Below, in pieces: positions 26,124-36,190 of a stretch of 64,000 bases of DNA. Where the stretch lies: positions 620,001 through 684,000 of the forward strand of contig NZ_CP054706.1 of the NCBI RefSeq assembly GCF_016495865.1. The letters run 5' to 3'. A program made the position numbers and the translations under genes. Position 1 is the stretch's first letter, and the number at the start of each line of letters is the position of its first letter. Under the pieces are notes generated by a model. That model was not told where the DNA came from. It was given only the letters and a program-made list of their open reading frames with translations, and did no database searches. This stretch comes from Salicibibacter cibi (GTDB lineage: Bacteria > Bacillota > Bacilli > Bacillales > Marinococcaceae).

Positions 26124-27470
26124 ATGGGTAAGTACTTTGGTACTGATGGAGTAAGAGGTGTAGCAAATACCGAACTTACGCCCGAGCTTGCATTTAAGCT
26201 CGGGCGTGCAGGTGGTTATGTATTGGCGAACGGCCATAGGTCCCCAAAAGTTGTGATCGGCCGTGATACTCGGATTTCCGGAGGAATGTTGGAGGGCGCC
26301 CTTATTGCAGGCCTTCTTTCCATCGGAGCAGAAGTCATGCGTTTAGGCGTCATTACTACCCCCGGTGTTTCTTATCTTACAAAAGCAATCAGTGCTGACG
26401 CCGGTATCATGATTTCGGCTTCGCATAACCCCATGGAGGATAATGGGATCAAGTTTTTCGGAGCCGACGGATTTAAACTGTCCAGTACCCAAGAAGCAGA
26501 GACAGAGGCATTAATTGACCGGGAAACGGATATTCCTCGTCCGACAGGCGCTGAACTGGGAAGTGTCAGTGACTACTATGAAGGGGTGCAGAAATATATT
26601 CAGTTTTTAAAGCAAACGGTTGACGAAGATTTTATGGATTTGCATGTTGCCCTTGATTGTGCACATGGGGCAGCCTCTTCGGTAGCGCCGAGATTGTTCG
26701 CGGATCTGGATGCCGAAATCTCAACGATGGGAAACAACCCTGACGGCACAAACATTAATGTAGACGTCGGCTCCACGAAGCCGGAGCAACTCGTCAACCT
26801 CGTCAAAGAGAAAAAAGCAGACATTGGTTTGGCTTTCGATGGCGATGCGGATCGACTCATTGCTGTTGATGAAAAAGGAAATATCGTTGATGGAGATAAA
26901 ATTCTTTACATTTGCGGCCGTTTCATGAAAGAAGAAGGACTGCTGGCCCATCATACGGTTGTGACCACAGTCATGAGCAACCTGGGGTTATACAAAGCCT
27001 TTAAAGATATGGACATTGTCGCAAAAAAGACCGCAGTAGGCGACAAGTACGTCATGGAGGAAATGCGCCGGGGAGGTTACAGTCTAGGCGGCGAGCAATC
27101 GGGCCATATTATATTTCTCGATTATGTCAAAACAGGCGATGGTCTGTTAACAGCTTTGCAACTCGTGAATATTATGAAAGTAAAAGATAAAACCTTATCG
27201 GAACTCGCTGCAAATGTTGAGAAATACCCGCAACGCTTGGAAAATGTTCGAGTGATAGATAAAGATGCAGTCGAAGAAAATGAAGCCGTGCAAGCAGTGA
27301 TTGCCGATGTGGAGAAACGCATGGCGGGCAATGGACGGGTACTCGTACGCCCCTCCGGCACCGAAGCCCTCGTGCGTGTCATGGTTGAGGCAGAGACCGA
27401 AACGCTTTGCCAAGATTATGTGGAGGAGATCACTGCTGTCATTTGGGAGCAGTTAGGCAGTCATCTGTAA
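26124..27470 (+). CDS. glmM: Phosphoglucosamine mutase
   Basis: 448 aa. [15 protein letters not shown] start, [12 protein letters not shown] near residue 98 with the phosphorylated active-site Ser, DGDADRLI near 240 metal-binding loop, GGEQSGHII near 325 sugar-binding loop, and [11 protein letters not shown] near 412 phosphate loop. It interconverts GlcN-6-P and GlcN-1-P for UDP-GlcNAc. AAGGAG lies 9 nt upstream. GlmM also binds and inhibits CdaA in other Firmicutes, which fits its place in this cluster. Confidence 0.97.
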   Translation: MGKYFGTDGVRGVANTELTPELAFKLGRAGGYVLANGHRSPKVVIGRDTRISGGMLEGALIAGLLSIGAEVMRLGVITTPGVSYLTKAISADAGIMISASHNPMEDNGIKFFGADGFKLSSTQEAETEALIDRETDIPRPTGAELGSVSDYYEGVQKYIQFLKQTVDEDFMDLHVALDCAHGAASSVAPRLFADLDAEISTMGNNPDGTNINVDVGSTKPEQLVNLVKEKKADIGLAFDGDADRLIAVDEKGNIVDGDKILYICGRFMKEEGLLAHHTVVTTVMSNLGLYKAFKDMDIVAKKTAVGDKYVMEEMRRGGYSLGGEQSGHIIFLDYVKTGDGLLTALQLVNIMKVKDKTLSELAANVEKYPQRLENVRVIDKDAVEENEAVQAVIADVEKRMAGNGRVLVRPSGTEALVRVMVEAETETLCQDYVEEITAVIWEQLGSHL

Positions 27471-27601
27471 GGGCTGCCAACGTATGGCTTTCTTTTGACG
27501 AATGTTTGGTACATGTAGTAAGCTGACGTTGGTTTTATGATTGGAAAAGAAAGGGGGATCGAAGGAGCAAAAATATTGAATGGATACATCCATTCAACAA
27601 G

Positions 27602-27766
27602 CGCCCGGACTGTTTTTGGACGGAATTAAAAACAGTTGACGAGGAGGAGGTTCATCGAAACATCGGCGGATACCTCCCGGTTTTCGCGGCACAACCGTAA
27701 GCTTGAGCCCAAAACGAGGGGGCGACTCCTGGCACAAAGGCGAAAGCAGTGACCGCAACAACATGA
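27602..27766 (+). ncRNA. glmS ribozyme (GlcN-6-P-activated self-cleaving RNA)
   Basis: AGCGCCCGGACTG at 27601 matches the cleavage-site/P1 region, with cleavage expected between A27601 and G27602. It is followed by GTTGACGAGGA, ATCGAAAC, TCGGCGGATACCTCCCGG, CACAACCGTAAGC, AAAACGAGGG and GACTCCTGGCACAAAGGCGA, in the same order as in the B. subtilis element. Glucosamine-6-P binding triggers cleavage and destabilises glmS mRNA. A CGGGGCA/TGCCCCG hairpin at 27771-27794 follows. Confidence 0.95.
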
Positions 27767-27835
27767 AGAGCGGGGCAAGGAATGGCCTGCCCCGGCTTGG
27801 CATGCCTTGTCTCGCGTAAACGGAGGCATCAGGTA

Positions 27836-29647
27836 ATGTGTGGAATTGTAGGATATATCGGGACAGAAAGTGTAAAGGATATTTTGTTAAAAGGCCTTCA
27901 GAAACTTGAGTACCGCGGGTATGATTCGGCAGGTCTTGCCATCGTGGATGAACAACGGGAAGACGTACAGCTCGTTAAGGAAAAAGGGCGAATTGCGACG
28001 TTACGGAAAGAAGTGGAGAAAACCAATCCCGAGGGAACATGCGGAATCGGACATACGCGTTGGGCGACTCACGGCGTACCGAGTGCTCGAAATGCCCACC
28101 CCCATCAGAGTGCAAGTAGACGTTTTACGCTCGTTCACAATGGAGTGATTGAAAACTACGAAAGCCTCAAAGAAGAATATCTCTATGATGTTGACCTAAG
28201 AAGCGATACGGATACGGAAGTCATTATACAGATCATTGAGCGTTTTGTATTCGATGGCCTAGCGGTAAATGATGCTTTTCGGAATACATTATCGCTTTTA
28301 AAAGGTTCCTATGCCCTCGCCCTTCTTGACGAGGAAGCCGATGACCGCATCTATGTAGGGAAAAATAAAAGCCCCCTGCTTGTCGGAACGGCTGATGATG
28401 CTAATGTTGTCGCATCTGACTCCATGGCGATGCTTCATATTACGAAAACATTTGTCGAACTCATGGATGAGGAAATCGTCACCGTCACTCGCCAAGGGAT
28501 TCGGATTCAAGACTTGGACGGCAATGATGTACAAAGGGGAGCGTTTACCGCCGAGCTTGATGAAAGTGACACGGAAAAGGGAACGTATGCCCACTATATG
28601 CTCAAAGAAATTGATGAGCAGCCGCTCGTCATCCGTAATATTTTAAAAAAATATCAAGATGAGACCAATGAGATCAAACTCTCGGACGACATTCGCTCCA
28701 CGTTTTATGGTTCCGACCGTGTGTATATTATCGCGGCAGGAACGAGTTATCACGCCGGGCTCGTAGGGAAGGAAATGATGGAAAAAGTCATCGGGAAACC
28801 GGTGGAAGTGCATATTGCAAGTGAATTTTTGTATAACCAACCTTTACTGTCCCGAAACCCGCTCTTTATTTTCATATCGCAAAGCGGCGAAACAGCGGAT
28901 TGCCGCGGTGTTCTCGTGAACGTAAAAGAAGCGGGGCACCCATCACTCACGATTACAAACGTTCCGGGATCCACGCTTTCACGTGAAGCTGACTACACGT
29001 TGCACACGTATGCAGGACCGGAGATCGCGGTCGCTTCCACAAAAGCATATACAGCACAGATAGCGGTGCTGGCGATTCTCGCCATGGACGGCGCACATGC
29101 CGCCGGAGTCGATACCGATTTCGATGCGCTCCATGAACTCAGCATTGCCGCCAATGCGATGGAAACGCTCTGCGATTCGAAAGATGATATGGAACAAATC
29201 GCCCGCGACTATTTGTTTGATACGCGCAACGCCTTTTTCATCGGTCGTTCTTTCGATTATCATGTCGTTAAGGAAGGCGCGTTAAAATTGAAGGAAATTT
29301 CCTATATTCAAGCGGAAGGCTTCGCCGGCGGGGAGCTGAAACACGGCACGATCGCGCTGATCGAAGATGGAACGCCTGTCTTTGCGCTCTCAACGCAAGA
29401 AAATGTAGATTTGAACATTCGTGGCAATTTGCAGGAAGTTGTCGCCCGTGGGGCCAACGCCTGCGTGGTGAGTATGGAAGGCTGCCATCGGGCAGAGGAT
29501 CAAGTCGTGATCCCACGCGTTCACCCATACTTGACAGCACTCGTCGCTGTGGTGCCACTGCAGTTGATTTCTTACTATGCCGCATTGCATCGCGGATGTG
29601 ACGTTGATAAGCCGAGGAATTTGGCAAAAAGTGTCACGGTGGAGTAG
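27836..29647 (+). CDS. glmS: Glutamine-fructose-6-phosphate aminotransferase
   Basis: 603 aa from ATG 27836 (GGAGG upstream). MCGIVGYIG places the nucleophilic Cys at position 2 for the glutaminase domain; two SIS isomerase domains follow, with AAGTSYHAG near 302, [10 protein letters not shown] near 350 and a final LAKSVTVE tail. It makes GlcN-6-P from fructose-6-P and glutamine, the first step to UDP-GlcNAc. It is controlled by the ribozyme in its leader; nagA/nagB elsewhere in the window run the opposite way. Confidence 0.97.
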   Translation: MCGIVGYIGTESVKDILLKGLQKLEYRGYDSAGLAIVDEQREDVQLVKEKGRIATLRKEVEKTNPEGTCGIGHTRWATHGVPSARNAHPHQSASRRFTLVHNGVIENYESLKEEYLYDVDLRSDTDTEVIIQIIERFVFDGLAVNDAFRNTLSLLKGSYALALLDEEADDRIYVGKNKSPLLVGTADDANVVASDSMAMLHITKTFVELMDEEIVTVTRQGIRIQDLDGNDVQRGAFTAELDESDTEKGTYAHYMLKEIDEQPLVIRNILKKYQDETNEIKLSDDIRSTFYGSDRVYIIAAGTSYHAGLVGKEMMEKVIGKPVEVHIASEFLYNQPLLSRNPLFIFISQSGETADCRGVLVNVKEAGHPSLTITNVPGSTLSREADYTLHTYAGPEIAVASTKAYTAQIAVLAILAMDGAHAAGVDTDFDALHELSIAANAMETLCDSKDDMEQIARDYLFDTRNAFFIGRSFDYHVVKEGALKLKEISYIQAEGFAGGELKHGTIALIEDGTPVFALSTQENVDLNIRGNLQEVVARGANACVVSMEGCHRAEDQVVIPRVHPYLTALVAVVPLQLISYYAALHRGCDVDKPRNLAKSVTVE

Positions 29648-29704
29648 GGCAAGTGGAGAAGATCGTGCCATTTGTTAAGTGACAATAAAGTTGTTTCAAA
29701 AATA

Positions 29705-29748
29705 CGTGCCATGAGTTATATTAAAGGTAACTTTTGGCACGTTTTTTC
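29705..29748 (+). terminator. Terminator after glmS
   Basis: CGTGCCA at 29705-29711 pairs with TGGCACG at 29735-29741, then TTTTTT. Confidence 0.8.
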
Positions 29749-29837
29749 TAAGATCCAGAATCCATTTTGATTAATCCTTGTTTCAAAGCTAGATCGTAAA
29801 AAGATGTTTACAACTTTGTTGTATTGAACACGATAAG

Positions 29838-30647
29838 CTATTCCTTGTTGCGATACAGATACATGGTAAGTGGCGCAAATATCGCCAATATAATAATGGA
29901 AGCCAAGAGTACCCAGCCAATCTCTTCAAACGTTGCCGTGCCATGCATGAGGCCGCGTACCGCTGTGACCAAAAGGGAGATCGGGTTAACGTCAACAAAG
30001 CCTTGCAACCAACCTGGCAACGTATCGGGATCAACAAACACATTGCTAATGAACGTCAACGGCATGATCACCATCATCGAGACGCTTGCAAGTGTTTGTT
30101 CCGTTCGTATGACGAGTGCGAGGGCAATCCAGATCCATGATAAGCTAAAAGCGAACAACAACAGTAAACTGATGGCTGCCAAAACACCCCATACACCTGC
30201 ATCGGGATGGAAGCCGAGAATCATTCCTAGCACGATCAAGATTGCGGAAGCCATCGCGAAACGCACAACGTCTATCAATAGTCCTCCAACGAGAACCGAA
30301 GGCCCCCAAATCGGTAAGGTCCGAAATCGATCGTACACCCCTTTGGTGATATCACTGTTCAATGCTATCCCGGTGTACATCGTTATCATAGTTACTGTCA
30401 TGACGAGAATACCCGGCAAGATGAATTGTAGGTAATCCCCGGTGGATCCTGCGATGGAACCGCCAAAAAGATACGTGAACATGAGCAAAAAAAGGATAGG
30501 CATCGCCGTCACATCAAACATTTGTTCCGGCATATGCTTGATTTTCAAAAGTGCTCGCCATCCAAATGTGAGCGATGCTGATAATGCACTAGGTTTCTTC
30601 GGACGCTCCCCGGTTGCCAGTACTTCACGTAATGTTTTATTATTCAT
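29838..30647 (-). CDS. ABC-2 type transporter permease (DrrB-like)
   Basis: 269 aa with six membrane helices, ending [10 protein letters not shown]. The segment [15 protein letters not shown] near residue 125 is characteristic of DrrB-type drug exporter permeases. The start overlaps the ATPase gene stop by 4 nt. With the upstream ATPase and MerR gene it forms a three-gene minus-strand operon. The substrate is unknown. Confidence 0.92.
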   Translation of the reverse strand: MNNKTLREVLATGERPKKPSALSASLTFGWRALLKIKHMPEQMFDVTAMPILFLLMFTYLFGGSIAGSTGDYLQFILPGILVMTVTMITMYTGIALNSDITKGVYDRFRTLPIWGPSVLVGGLLIDVVRFAMASAILIVLGMILGFHPDAGVWGVLAAISLLLLFAFSLSWIWIALALVIRTEQTLASVSMMVIMPLTFISNVFVDPDTLPGWLQGFVDVNPISLLVTAVRGLMHGTATFEEIGWVLLASIIILAIFAPLTMYLYRNKE

Positions 30648-31630
30648 TGACTCACCTCTTCAGCTGAATTAGTACGGCCCGTCACAGAAAGGAAAACTTC
30701 ATCAAGACTTGGTTGACCAAGGGAAAAATCCTTAACAGCAATATTGGCACGCCCCAATTCTCCGAGTGCAAGTGTAGCAAGCGTGTTATCTGATATTCGA
30801 GCTGAAAGGACGGCTGGATCGGATGAAAGCTGAATAACTGTGTCAAGTTTCTCAGCCAGTAATTGTTCCGCTTCCGGCCGGGTTTCCGGATCAAGCAATC
30901 GTACTTGTAATGTTCCCGAACCGACGGATGCTTTAAGTTCGCTGCTCGTCCCCTCAGCAATGATTTTACCTTCATCGATAACGGCAATCCGATCAGCCAA
31001 TTGATCCGCTTCATCAAGATACTGTGTTGTGAGCAAAACAGTTGTACCTGTATTTACCAACACCCGGATAATCTCCCACACTTGATGACGGCTGCGTGGA
31101 TCCAACCCGGTGGTCGGTTCATCCAAAAATAACAATTCCGGTGTGACGACAATGCTTGCCGCTATATCAATGCGCCGCCGCATTCCCCCAGAATATTTTT
31201 TAACCAGGCGCTTGGCTGCTTCTTGTAAGTCGAAAGCGTTGAGCAGTTCATCTGCCCTTTTCTTGGCACTTTTTCGTGAATATCCCGTAAGACGGGCGAT
31301 CATGATCAGATTCTCTCGACCGGTCAGATCTTCATCCAGTGAAGCGAACTGTCCGGTCAAACCGATACGGCTTCGTACTTCGTCTATCTCTTGCACGAGA
31401 TCGTGGCCGAGTACTCGGATTTGGCCGGCATCTGGCTTCAACAATGTTGCGAGCATACGGGTAATCGTCGTTTTTCCGGCACCATTCGGACCTAAGAAAC
31501 CGTATACAGCTCCTTTTTCCACCGTGAGGTCAACCTCATCGACGGCGCGGTTTTTACCAAACGTTTTAACGACCCCCTTGGCTTCAATAGCTAGATCAGT
31601 GTGATATTGATCATTGTTTAACATACTCAT
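30644..31630 (-). CDS. ABC transporter ATP-binding protein (DrrA-like)
   Basis: 328 aa. Walker [14 protein letters not shown] near residue 46, signature [15 protein letters not shown] near 144, Walker [17 protein letters not shown] near 165, plus the C-terminal DUF4162 domain found in daunorubicin-type ATPases. Coupled by 4-nt overlaps both to the MerR gene upstream (ATGA) and to the permease downstream. GAGGAGGAG precedes the ATG. Confidence 0.94.
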   Translation of the reverse strand: MSMLNNDQYHTDLAIEAKGVVKTFGKNRAVDEVDLTVEKGAVYGFLGPNGAGKTTITRMLATLLKPDAGQIRVLGHDLVQEIDEVRSRIGLTGQFASLDEDLTGRENLIMIARLTGYSRKSAKKRADELLNAFDLQEAAKRLVKKYSGGMRRRIDIAASIVVTPELLFLDEPTTGLDPRSRHQVWEIIRVLVNTGTTVLLTTQYLDEADQLADRIAVIDEGKIIAEGTSSELKASVGSGTLQVRLLDPETRPEAEQLLAEKLDTVIQLSSDPAVLSARISDNTLATLALGELGRANIAVKDFSLGQPSLDEVFLSVTGRTNSAEEVSQ

Positions 31631-32385
31631 CGCTCCTCCTCTCGAACCATACTTAAAATATCCGCCAAATATGCTTCTACTTCGTTCGTCAGAAATTTTG
31701 TTTGGGAGAGTGATCCTTCCCCAAATCCTTCTGAGATTCCCTCAAGTTCATCAAAATATTCCTGCTCGAATACTTCGGTCAGTAATTTCATTAGTTCCAG
31801 ACCTTTTTCCTGTACTGCCAAATCATCCACGGGTCTTCCCTCATGATAGAACAGACTAATATCTGAAAATATAGATGTTATTTTTCTCTCAAATTCAAGT
31901 TTTTCTTCTGCTGTCTTCCCTTCCATGAACATGCGATCCAGCAATTCTTTCGACATATGGTTGGCCATCCATTGCTTTTGATCTTCCTCACGTTGAAACG
32001 CATGAATGAGGCCTAACAATAAATCGCTATCCATCTGATTTTCCCGCTCTTGAATGACCGCTTGTACGCGTTCGATGGTTCCGATCACCTGATCAAGATG
32101 TTCTCGCTTTTGTTGTAAAAGGCCTGTTTGCGCCGCCAAAGAATTCTTTAAATCATGCCCGGATTTTTCAAGATACTCAGCAATGTCTCCCAGAGAAAAA
32201 TCTAAATACTTGAGTGTTAAAATTCTTTGTAACTGAAATAAATCATTTTCGGTGTAAAGGCGATGCCCTTGTTTGTTATATTCCGATGGCGCTAGCAATC
32301 CTTTCCGATCATAGTAGCGAAGTGTACGTTCAGTGACCCCTGTCAACTTGGCAAACTTTCCTACGGTAAACGTTTTACTCTCCAT
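31627..32385 (-). CDS. MerR family regulator of the exporter operon
   Basis: 252 aa from ATG 32385 (GAGGGGG upstream). N-terminal MerR winged helix: [20 protein letters not shown] then [21 protein letters not shown] dimerisation coiled coil (residues 80-120) and a C-terminal effector domain rich in acidic residues (TipA-S-like) follow. First gene of the operon and probably autoregulates from the long-spacer promoter at 32417-32447, with drug binding turning on the exporter. Confidence 0.92.
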   Translation of the reverse strand: MESKTFTVGKFAKLTGVTERTLRYYDRKGLLAPSEYNKQGHRLYTENDLFQLQRILTLKYLDFSLGDIAEYLEKSGHDLKNSLAAQTGLLQQKREHLDQVIGTIERVQAVIQERENQMDSDLLLGLIHAFQREEDQKQWMANHMSKELLDRMFMEGKTAEEKLEFERKITSIFSDISLFYHEGRPVDDLAVQEKGLELMKLLTEVFEQEYFDELEGISEGFGEGSLSQTKFLTNEVEAYLADILSMVREEER

Positions 32386-32416
32386 GAACACTACCCCCTC
32401 ACTTTCTTCTATACAT

Positions 32417-32447
32417 AGCATAGACCTTGACGTTGGGTCAGGGGCAA
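32417..32447 (-). promoter_or_regulatory. MerR-type promoter with 19-bp spacer
   Basis: Minus strand TTGCCC (32447-32442), 19-bp spacer, TATGCT (32422-32417). An imperfect palindrome (CCTTGAC/GTCAGGG) fills the spacer. The over-long spacer is the hallmark of promoters untwisted by MerR activators. Confidence 0.75.
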
Positions 32448-32520
32448 GATATTTTCATAAAAGTTTTCGATATTTCATCACGCTGGACGAATAACTGCTG
32501 TGTCTAGTACCATGTCATAA

Positions 32521-32868
32521 ATGTTTTTCTTTTTTGGAAAACGTGCGCGCCCTTCGAAATGTTCTTTTACGCTTCTTCTAGACGGAAGAATACCTCCTCA
32601 AAAAAGTGAAAATGCTTATTTAACGGTCGAAGTAAAAAGTGAAAGCAATCACGTTAAACAGACAAAGCTCTTGCAGTTGGCCACTTCTTCAGACTATTAT
32701 ACTGCGGCTATGCTAACGGCTACGCTAAGTAATATTATACTAAAGAATCATTTATCAGGCGTGCGATTTCCATTTCAGGTAACAAACCTCGATGAAATAT
32801 TAAAAACCATTCAATCTGATACAATACGTATAAATACATGCAATAGCAGTTTATCAGTCAATGCTTAG
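32521..32868 (+). pseudogene. Probable C-terminal fragment of a dehydrogenase-like protein
   Basis: 115 codons. The first 25 or so are not protein-like. From about codon 32 the text (HVKQTKLLQLATSSDYYTAAM) resembles the C-terminal end of saccharopine-dehydrogenase-type NAD(P)-binding proteins, but I am not certain. There is no ribosome binding site before the ATG. Best taken as a remnant. Confidence 0.4.
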
Positions 32869-32923
32869 CTTCCAAAATTACATAAAAAATGTTGTAATTT
32901 ATGAAAGCGGTTAGGGGAGCCAT

Positions 32924-33793
32924 ATGAAACGAGTATTGGTCGCCGGCGCTACGGGGTATTTGGGAAGGTATGTTGTAAAGGATCTTAAAAGACAAGGATT
33001 TTACACCAAAGTGCTCGTGAGAAATCCGGAAAAATTGAATCAAGAAGGAGATTTTTTCGCGCCTTCTATCCGTGAAGATGCTGACGAAGTAGCTATTGGT
33101 GATGTGACAAAACCAGACACATTAAAACATGTTTGTGACAACATTGATTATGTTTTCTCTTCAATTGGAATCACGGGAAAAAATAATGGATTGACCTTTC
33201 AAGATGTTGATTATCAAGGGAATGTTAATTTGTTGAAGGAAGCAGAACGTAGTCATATTGCCAAATTCATGTATATCCATGTCTGTAGCAACGATGAATG
33301 GAAAAAATCAGGTCCTTTAATTGAAGCGAAGGAACGTTTTGTTAATGTGTTAAAAACGTCAAATGTCGATCATATCATTATCTGCCCGACTGGATATTTT
33401 TCTGACTTGACAAATTTTTTAACAATGGCTAAAAAGGGCAGAGCTTTCTTGATCGGAGATGGTAAAACGAGAATGAACCCGATTCACGGTGAAGATCTCG
33501 CACAATTTTGTGTGCAATCGTTCTTGGAAACAAACCAAACACTTGATATTGGTGGTCCCGAAATACTTACATACGAGCAAATTGCTCAACTTGCATTTGA
33601 AGTGTTGGGTCAAAAGGAACGCATCACAAACATTCCGGTCAGTTTATTAAACCCAGTTTCTTTAGGTTTGAAATTATGTAGTAACCATCATTATGGGGTA
33701 TACCGTTTCTTTATAAACGTGATGACTCATCATTTGATTGCACCCATGTACGGAAAACATAAGCTTAAAGATTTCATGAATCAACGTACTTAA
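32924..33793 (+). CDS. NAD(P)-dependent epimerase/atypical SDR
   Basis: 289 aa. VLVAGATGYLGRYV at residues 4-17 is the Rossmann glycine motif; NAD(P)-binding Asp-Val (GDVTKPDTL) near 63; VFSSIGITG near 82. The canonical YxxxK is replaced, as in NmrA-like/atypical SDRs. Substrate unknown. AGGGG lies 8 nt before the ATG. It stands among gene fragments and shows a more AT-rich composition than the housekeeping genes, so transfer is possible. Confidence 0.82.
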   Translation: MKRVLVAGATGYLGRYVVKDLKRQGFYTKVLVRNPEKLNQEGDFFAPSIREDADEVAIGDVTKPDTLKHVCDNIDYVFSSIGITGKNNGLTFQDVDYQGNVNLLKEAERSHIAKFMYIHVCSNDEWKKSGPLIEAKERFVNVLKTSNVDHIIICPTGYFSDLTNFLTMAKKGRAFLIGDGKTRMNPIHGEDLAQFCVQSFLETNQTLDIGGPEILTYEQIAQLAFEVLGQKERITNIPVSLLNPVSLGLKLCSNHHYGVYRFFINVMTHHLIAPMYGKHKLKDFMNQRT

Positions 33794-33880
33794 CGATACC
33801 AGGTTTTCGATCTCTATAATGACTGTATATGGTAACTTAAAAATTTTTTTGCGCTTTCAATTGCTTTCTCCGCTCTGATA

Positions 33881-34165
33881 TTGATAACAGTAATGACACA
33901 ACATTTTTTTATATTTTTAGGGTTAAATCTTTTTTTTGCTGTAAATATCCTTACACATCCATTACAGGCTTTGTATTTACGATGTTACACTCCAGGGCTC
34001 TGGACTACAATATTACTGATCATCCCTTATAACGTTTTATTTTTTTACCACTTTTCCAAAGCAGGTTTTTTAACCATGAACGCAATTTTAGGTGCATTAA
34101 TTGTTATGTTCTTTCTTATATTAGTATTTCTCCTCAGTCATAAAATTGGTGAAAAATGGAGTTAA
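33881..34165 (+). CDS. Small membrane protein, possibly an HXXEE-domain remnant
   Basis: 94 codons with three hydrophobic segments. HPLQALYLRCYTPGLWTTIL resembles the C-terminal half of HXXEE membrane proteins, but the His and Glu motifs of the N-terminal half are missing. No convincing ribosome binding site; probably truncated. Confidence 0.45.
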   Translation: MITVMTQHFFIFLGLNLFFAVNILTHPLQALYLRCYTPGLWTTILLIIPYNVLFFYHFSKAGFLTMNAILGALIVMFFLILVFLLSHKIGEKWS

Positions 34166-34203
34166 TTACTCAAAATACCTGAAGTGGTTGATGGAGTAAT
34201 GAT

Positions 34204-34386
34204 GGAGTTCATGTCGTCATTGGAAGAGGACCGTTGGGCAAAGCTGTTGCCAGGGAATTGTTAGAAAAAGGAAAAACAATAAGGGTCATAGGCATTATAA
34301 CTCATCAAACTGTGCTTGCAAATGCAAAGCCCGTTGTCGACGATAATTTGTACATGTATGGTGATGTTCAAAGATTAAACCAATGA
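34204..34386 (+). pseudogene. N-terminal fragment of an NAD-dependent epimerase
   Basis: Reads GVHVVIGRGPLGKAVARELL, a Rossmann GxGxxG start, for about 55 codons before a stop. The continuation is lost and another gene fragment begins in the same place. Confidence 0.65.
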
Positions 34387-34582
34387 TTCAGAGGCGTTCC
34401 GACGCGACATCGGGCGCATCCATCCTGTGGACCGCACGGGATCTCCTGAAGAGGTGGCAGCGCTCGTCGCCTTTCTCGTTGCTGATGAGGATGGGTTTGT
34501 CACAGGCAAGATCTATACAGTAGATAGCGGCAGGACGTCCAAATTGAGTCTCCCCTGGGGTTACCAGCTGTTCAGTTCCTGA
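34385..34582 (+). pseudogene. C-terminal fragment of a short-chain dehydrogenase (FabG-like)
   Basis: Contains RTGSPEEVAALVAFLVADED and GFVTGKIYTVDSG, the standard C-terminal end of SDRs. No N-terminal part, no start. It is GC-richer than the fragment before it, so the two come from different genes. Confidence 0.8.
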
Positions 34583-34777
34583 CGCTGAATGTATAGACGA
34601 TGCTGCAAACGAACAAAAGGTTGCATAAAACTTGTGCCAATTTTTTTCATAATGAACTTATTCGAGCATAGGGAAGACTATTTAAATGGCAAAAAAAGAA
34701 AGCAAATTAGTGATTAACCAACAATTAAGTATTCTCTCTACTTAAATAACGGTATAAAAGTAATCGTGAATATATAA

Positions 34778-35151
34778 CTAGTGCAGAACGGTGAATTAGG
34801 GAATCACCCTCATCAAGGATGTTTTTCATGGACAAATAAAAAGTAAAATTTTCCACGATAGGCGCAATCGAAGGCTTATCGTACCCTTAACTGGAATGAT
34901 TTCTCAAACAAGGGTACGCTGCAAAGTCCAGCGTCCTTGAAAAAAGACTAATCCCCAATATGAGGGACGTGGGAAGAGCCCAACGTCCCTGAAAATAGAA
35001 TGATCCTCAATATGAGGGACGCAGGGAGGGGATCATGTTTAAAAAGATAGAACATCGAAGGCGAGATTTCTGAAAAATAGTTCAACCATACTATGACGTG
35101 TTTTGAATGACAATATTGGTGCGAGTGATGAATTCAACCATCTCGCACTAG
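34778..35151. mobile_element. Possible CTAG-bounded element C1
   Basis: CTAG at 34778 and 35148 bound 366 bp whose ends are related inversely: TGCAGAACGGTGAAT on the left and TGCGAGATGGTTGAAT reversed on the right. A similar right end occurs at 36030-36050. It holds no gene and contains a two-unit 52-bp array. CTAG could be a 4-bp target duplication. Interpretation as a mobile element is inference. Confidence 0.45.
34929..35035. repeat. 52-bp tandem repeat, two units
   Basis: CAGCGTCCTTGAAAA at 34929 and CAACGTCCCTGAAAA at 34981, 52 bp apart; both continue to TATGAGGGACG. Arms CGTCCC and GGGACG lie at positions 4-9 and 36-41 of the unit. Confidence 0.85.
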
Positions 35152-35267
35152 TGGTCTATATCAGAAGTTCCTTCCAAAACCCCTGTTCGCATTTCGCCGA
35201 TAGATTGATAAAGCGGACTAGCACCCATCGCACCTCCGAACAGTGGTTACGGTCTTTTTAAGGTTCA

Positions 35268-35475
35268 CAACGTCCCCTGAATTGGCAGAAACTGCTGATA
35301 TGGAGTACATTGAAAGATCCAACGCCCTCCGAAATGGCAGAAACTGTTGATCTGAAGGACGTTGAAAGGTCCAACGTCCCCCGAATTGGAAAAAATTGTT
35401 GATCCGAGGGACATTGAAAGGTCCGACGTCCCCTGAACTGGTAGAAAACGCTGATCCGGGTGCATTGAAAGGGCC
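35268..35475. repeat. 52-bp tandem repeat, four units
   Basis: Units begin AACGTCCCCTGAATT (35268) and repeat every 52 bp (last unit 51 bp). Arms GTCCC and GGGAC are in the same places as in the array at 34929, to which it is clearly related (shared CAACGTCCC and GATCC). An open minus-strand frame across it is not coding. Confidence 0.9.
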
Positions 35476-35612
35476 GATCGGGGGTAGAATAAAATCTTTT
35501 ATCACACCCCGGAGTAGCGCTTTTTTGTATATGAGGTACATTATGGTTTTTTAGTCTCTAATAATGGACCCGTTCCCGCTTTCCGGAAGGAAAGAACTTT
35601 TGAAAAACGCCA

Positions 35613-36050
35613 CTAGTGCAGCCTGTCGGAAATAAGCGATCACACCGACGACCGGAAGACCGGCTTAGGACTTCAAACTAGGGTTAGTGATCGATTGGAT
35701 GAAACTTCCATAACCCGAGTGAAGGTATCAAAGGCAATCGTCAATGACCAAATGTTTTCTTGCGAAAACGAAAGCCAATCGCTCGTTCGGTCGCCATAAG
35801 GCAGCCATGTCGACCGAATGCTTTCGATACAAGCCTTTTTGGTCATCATGAAGCGGCTATAGCGCCCAAACGCTTTCGATTCAGACCGTTACGGTCGTCA
35901 TAAAACGGGTATGGCGACCGAACACGAGAACCGACCGCTTTTTCGGTCTCCATGAAGCGGTAAATGGTCCGTTAGGGAGCCGGAAGCGTTGACGAAGGAA
36001 ACTTATTCCAGATGTACCCGTCATCGGTTCATTCAGCCACCTTGCACTAG
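35613..36050. mobile_element. Possible CTAG-bounded element C2
   Basis: CTAG at 35613 and 36047. The right end reversed, TGCAAGGTGGCTGAAT, is close to the C1 right end; the left end TGCAGCCTGTCGGAAA is more diverged. It encloses the array at 35789-35972 and no gene. Confidence 0.4.
35789..35972. repeat. 52-bp tandem repeat, about 3.5 units
   Basis: GGTCGCCAT, GGTCATCAT, GGTCGTCAT and GGTCTCCAT start at 35789, 35841, 35893 and 35945, exactly 52 bp apart. The partner arm ATGGCGACC (with variants) begins 18 bp after each. Intervening sequence is partly conserved (CGCTTTCGAT). Confidence 0.92.
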
Positions 36051-36073
36051 TTAACAAATAAATAATACCTATG

Positions 36074-36110
36074 CCCAACTGTTTTCAGTTCAGTTGGGTT
36101 CTTTTATTTC
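36074..36110 (+). terminator. Orphan terminator after the repeat region
   Basis: CCCAACTG at 36074-36081 and CAGTTGGG at 36091-36098 followed by TTCTTTTATTT on the plus strand. There is no plus-strand gene for 1.4 kb upstream, so it may end an RNA from the repeat region or be left over from a lost gene. Confidence 0.6.
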
Positions 36111-36190
36111 GCAAAAAATTCCCGCAAATCTTTGATTATATTGCTTGGTCTTGATTCTGTGTCATTGGTAGCATAGCAGGTTTGGAATGG

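Noticed and set aside
35218..35541. 107-codon minus-strand frame
   Set aside because: Lies over the 52-bp array; repeated peptide text follows from the DNA repeat.
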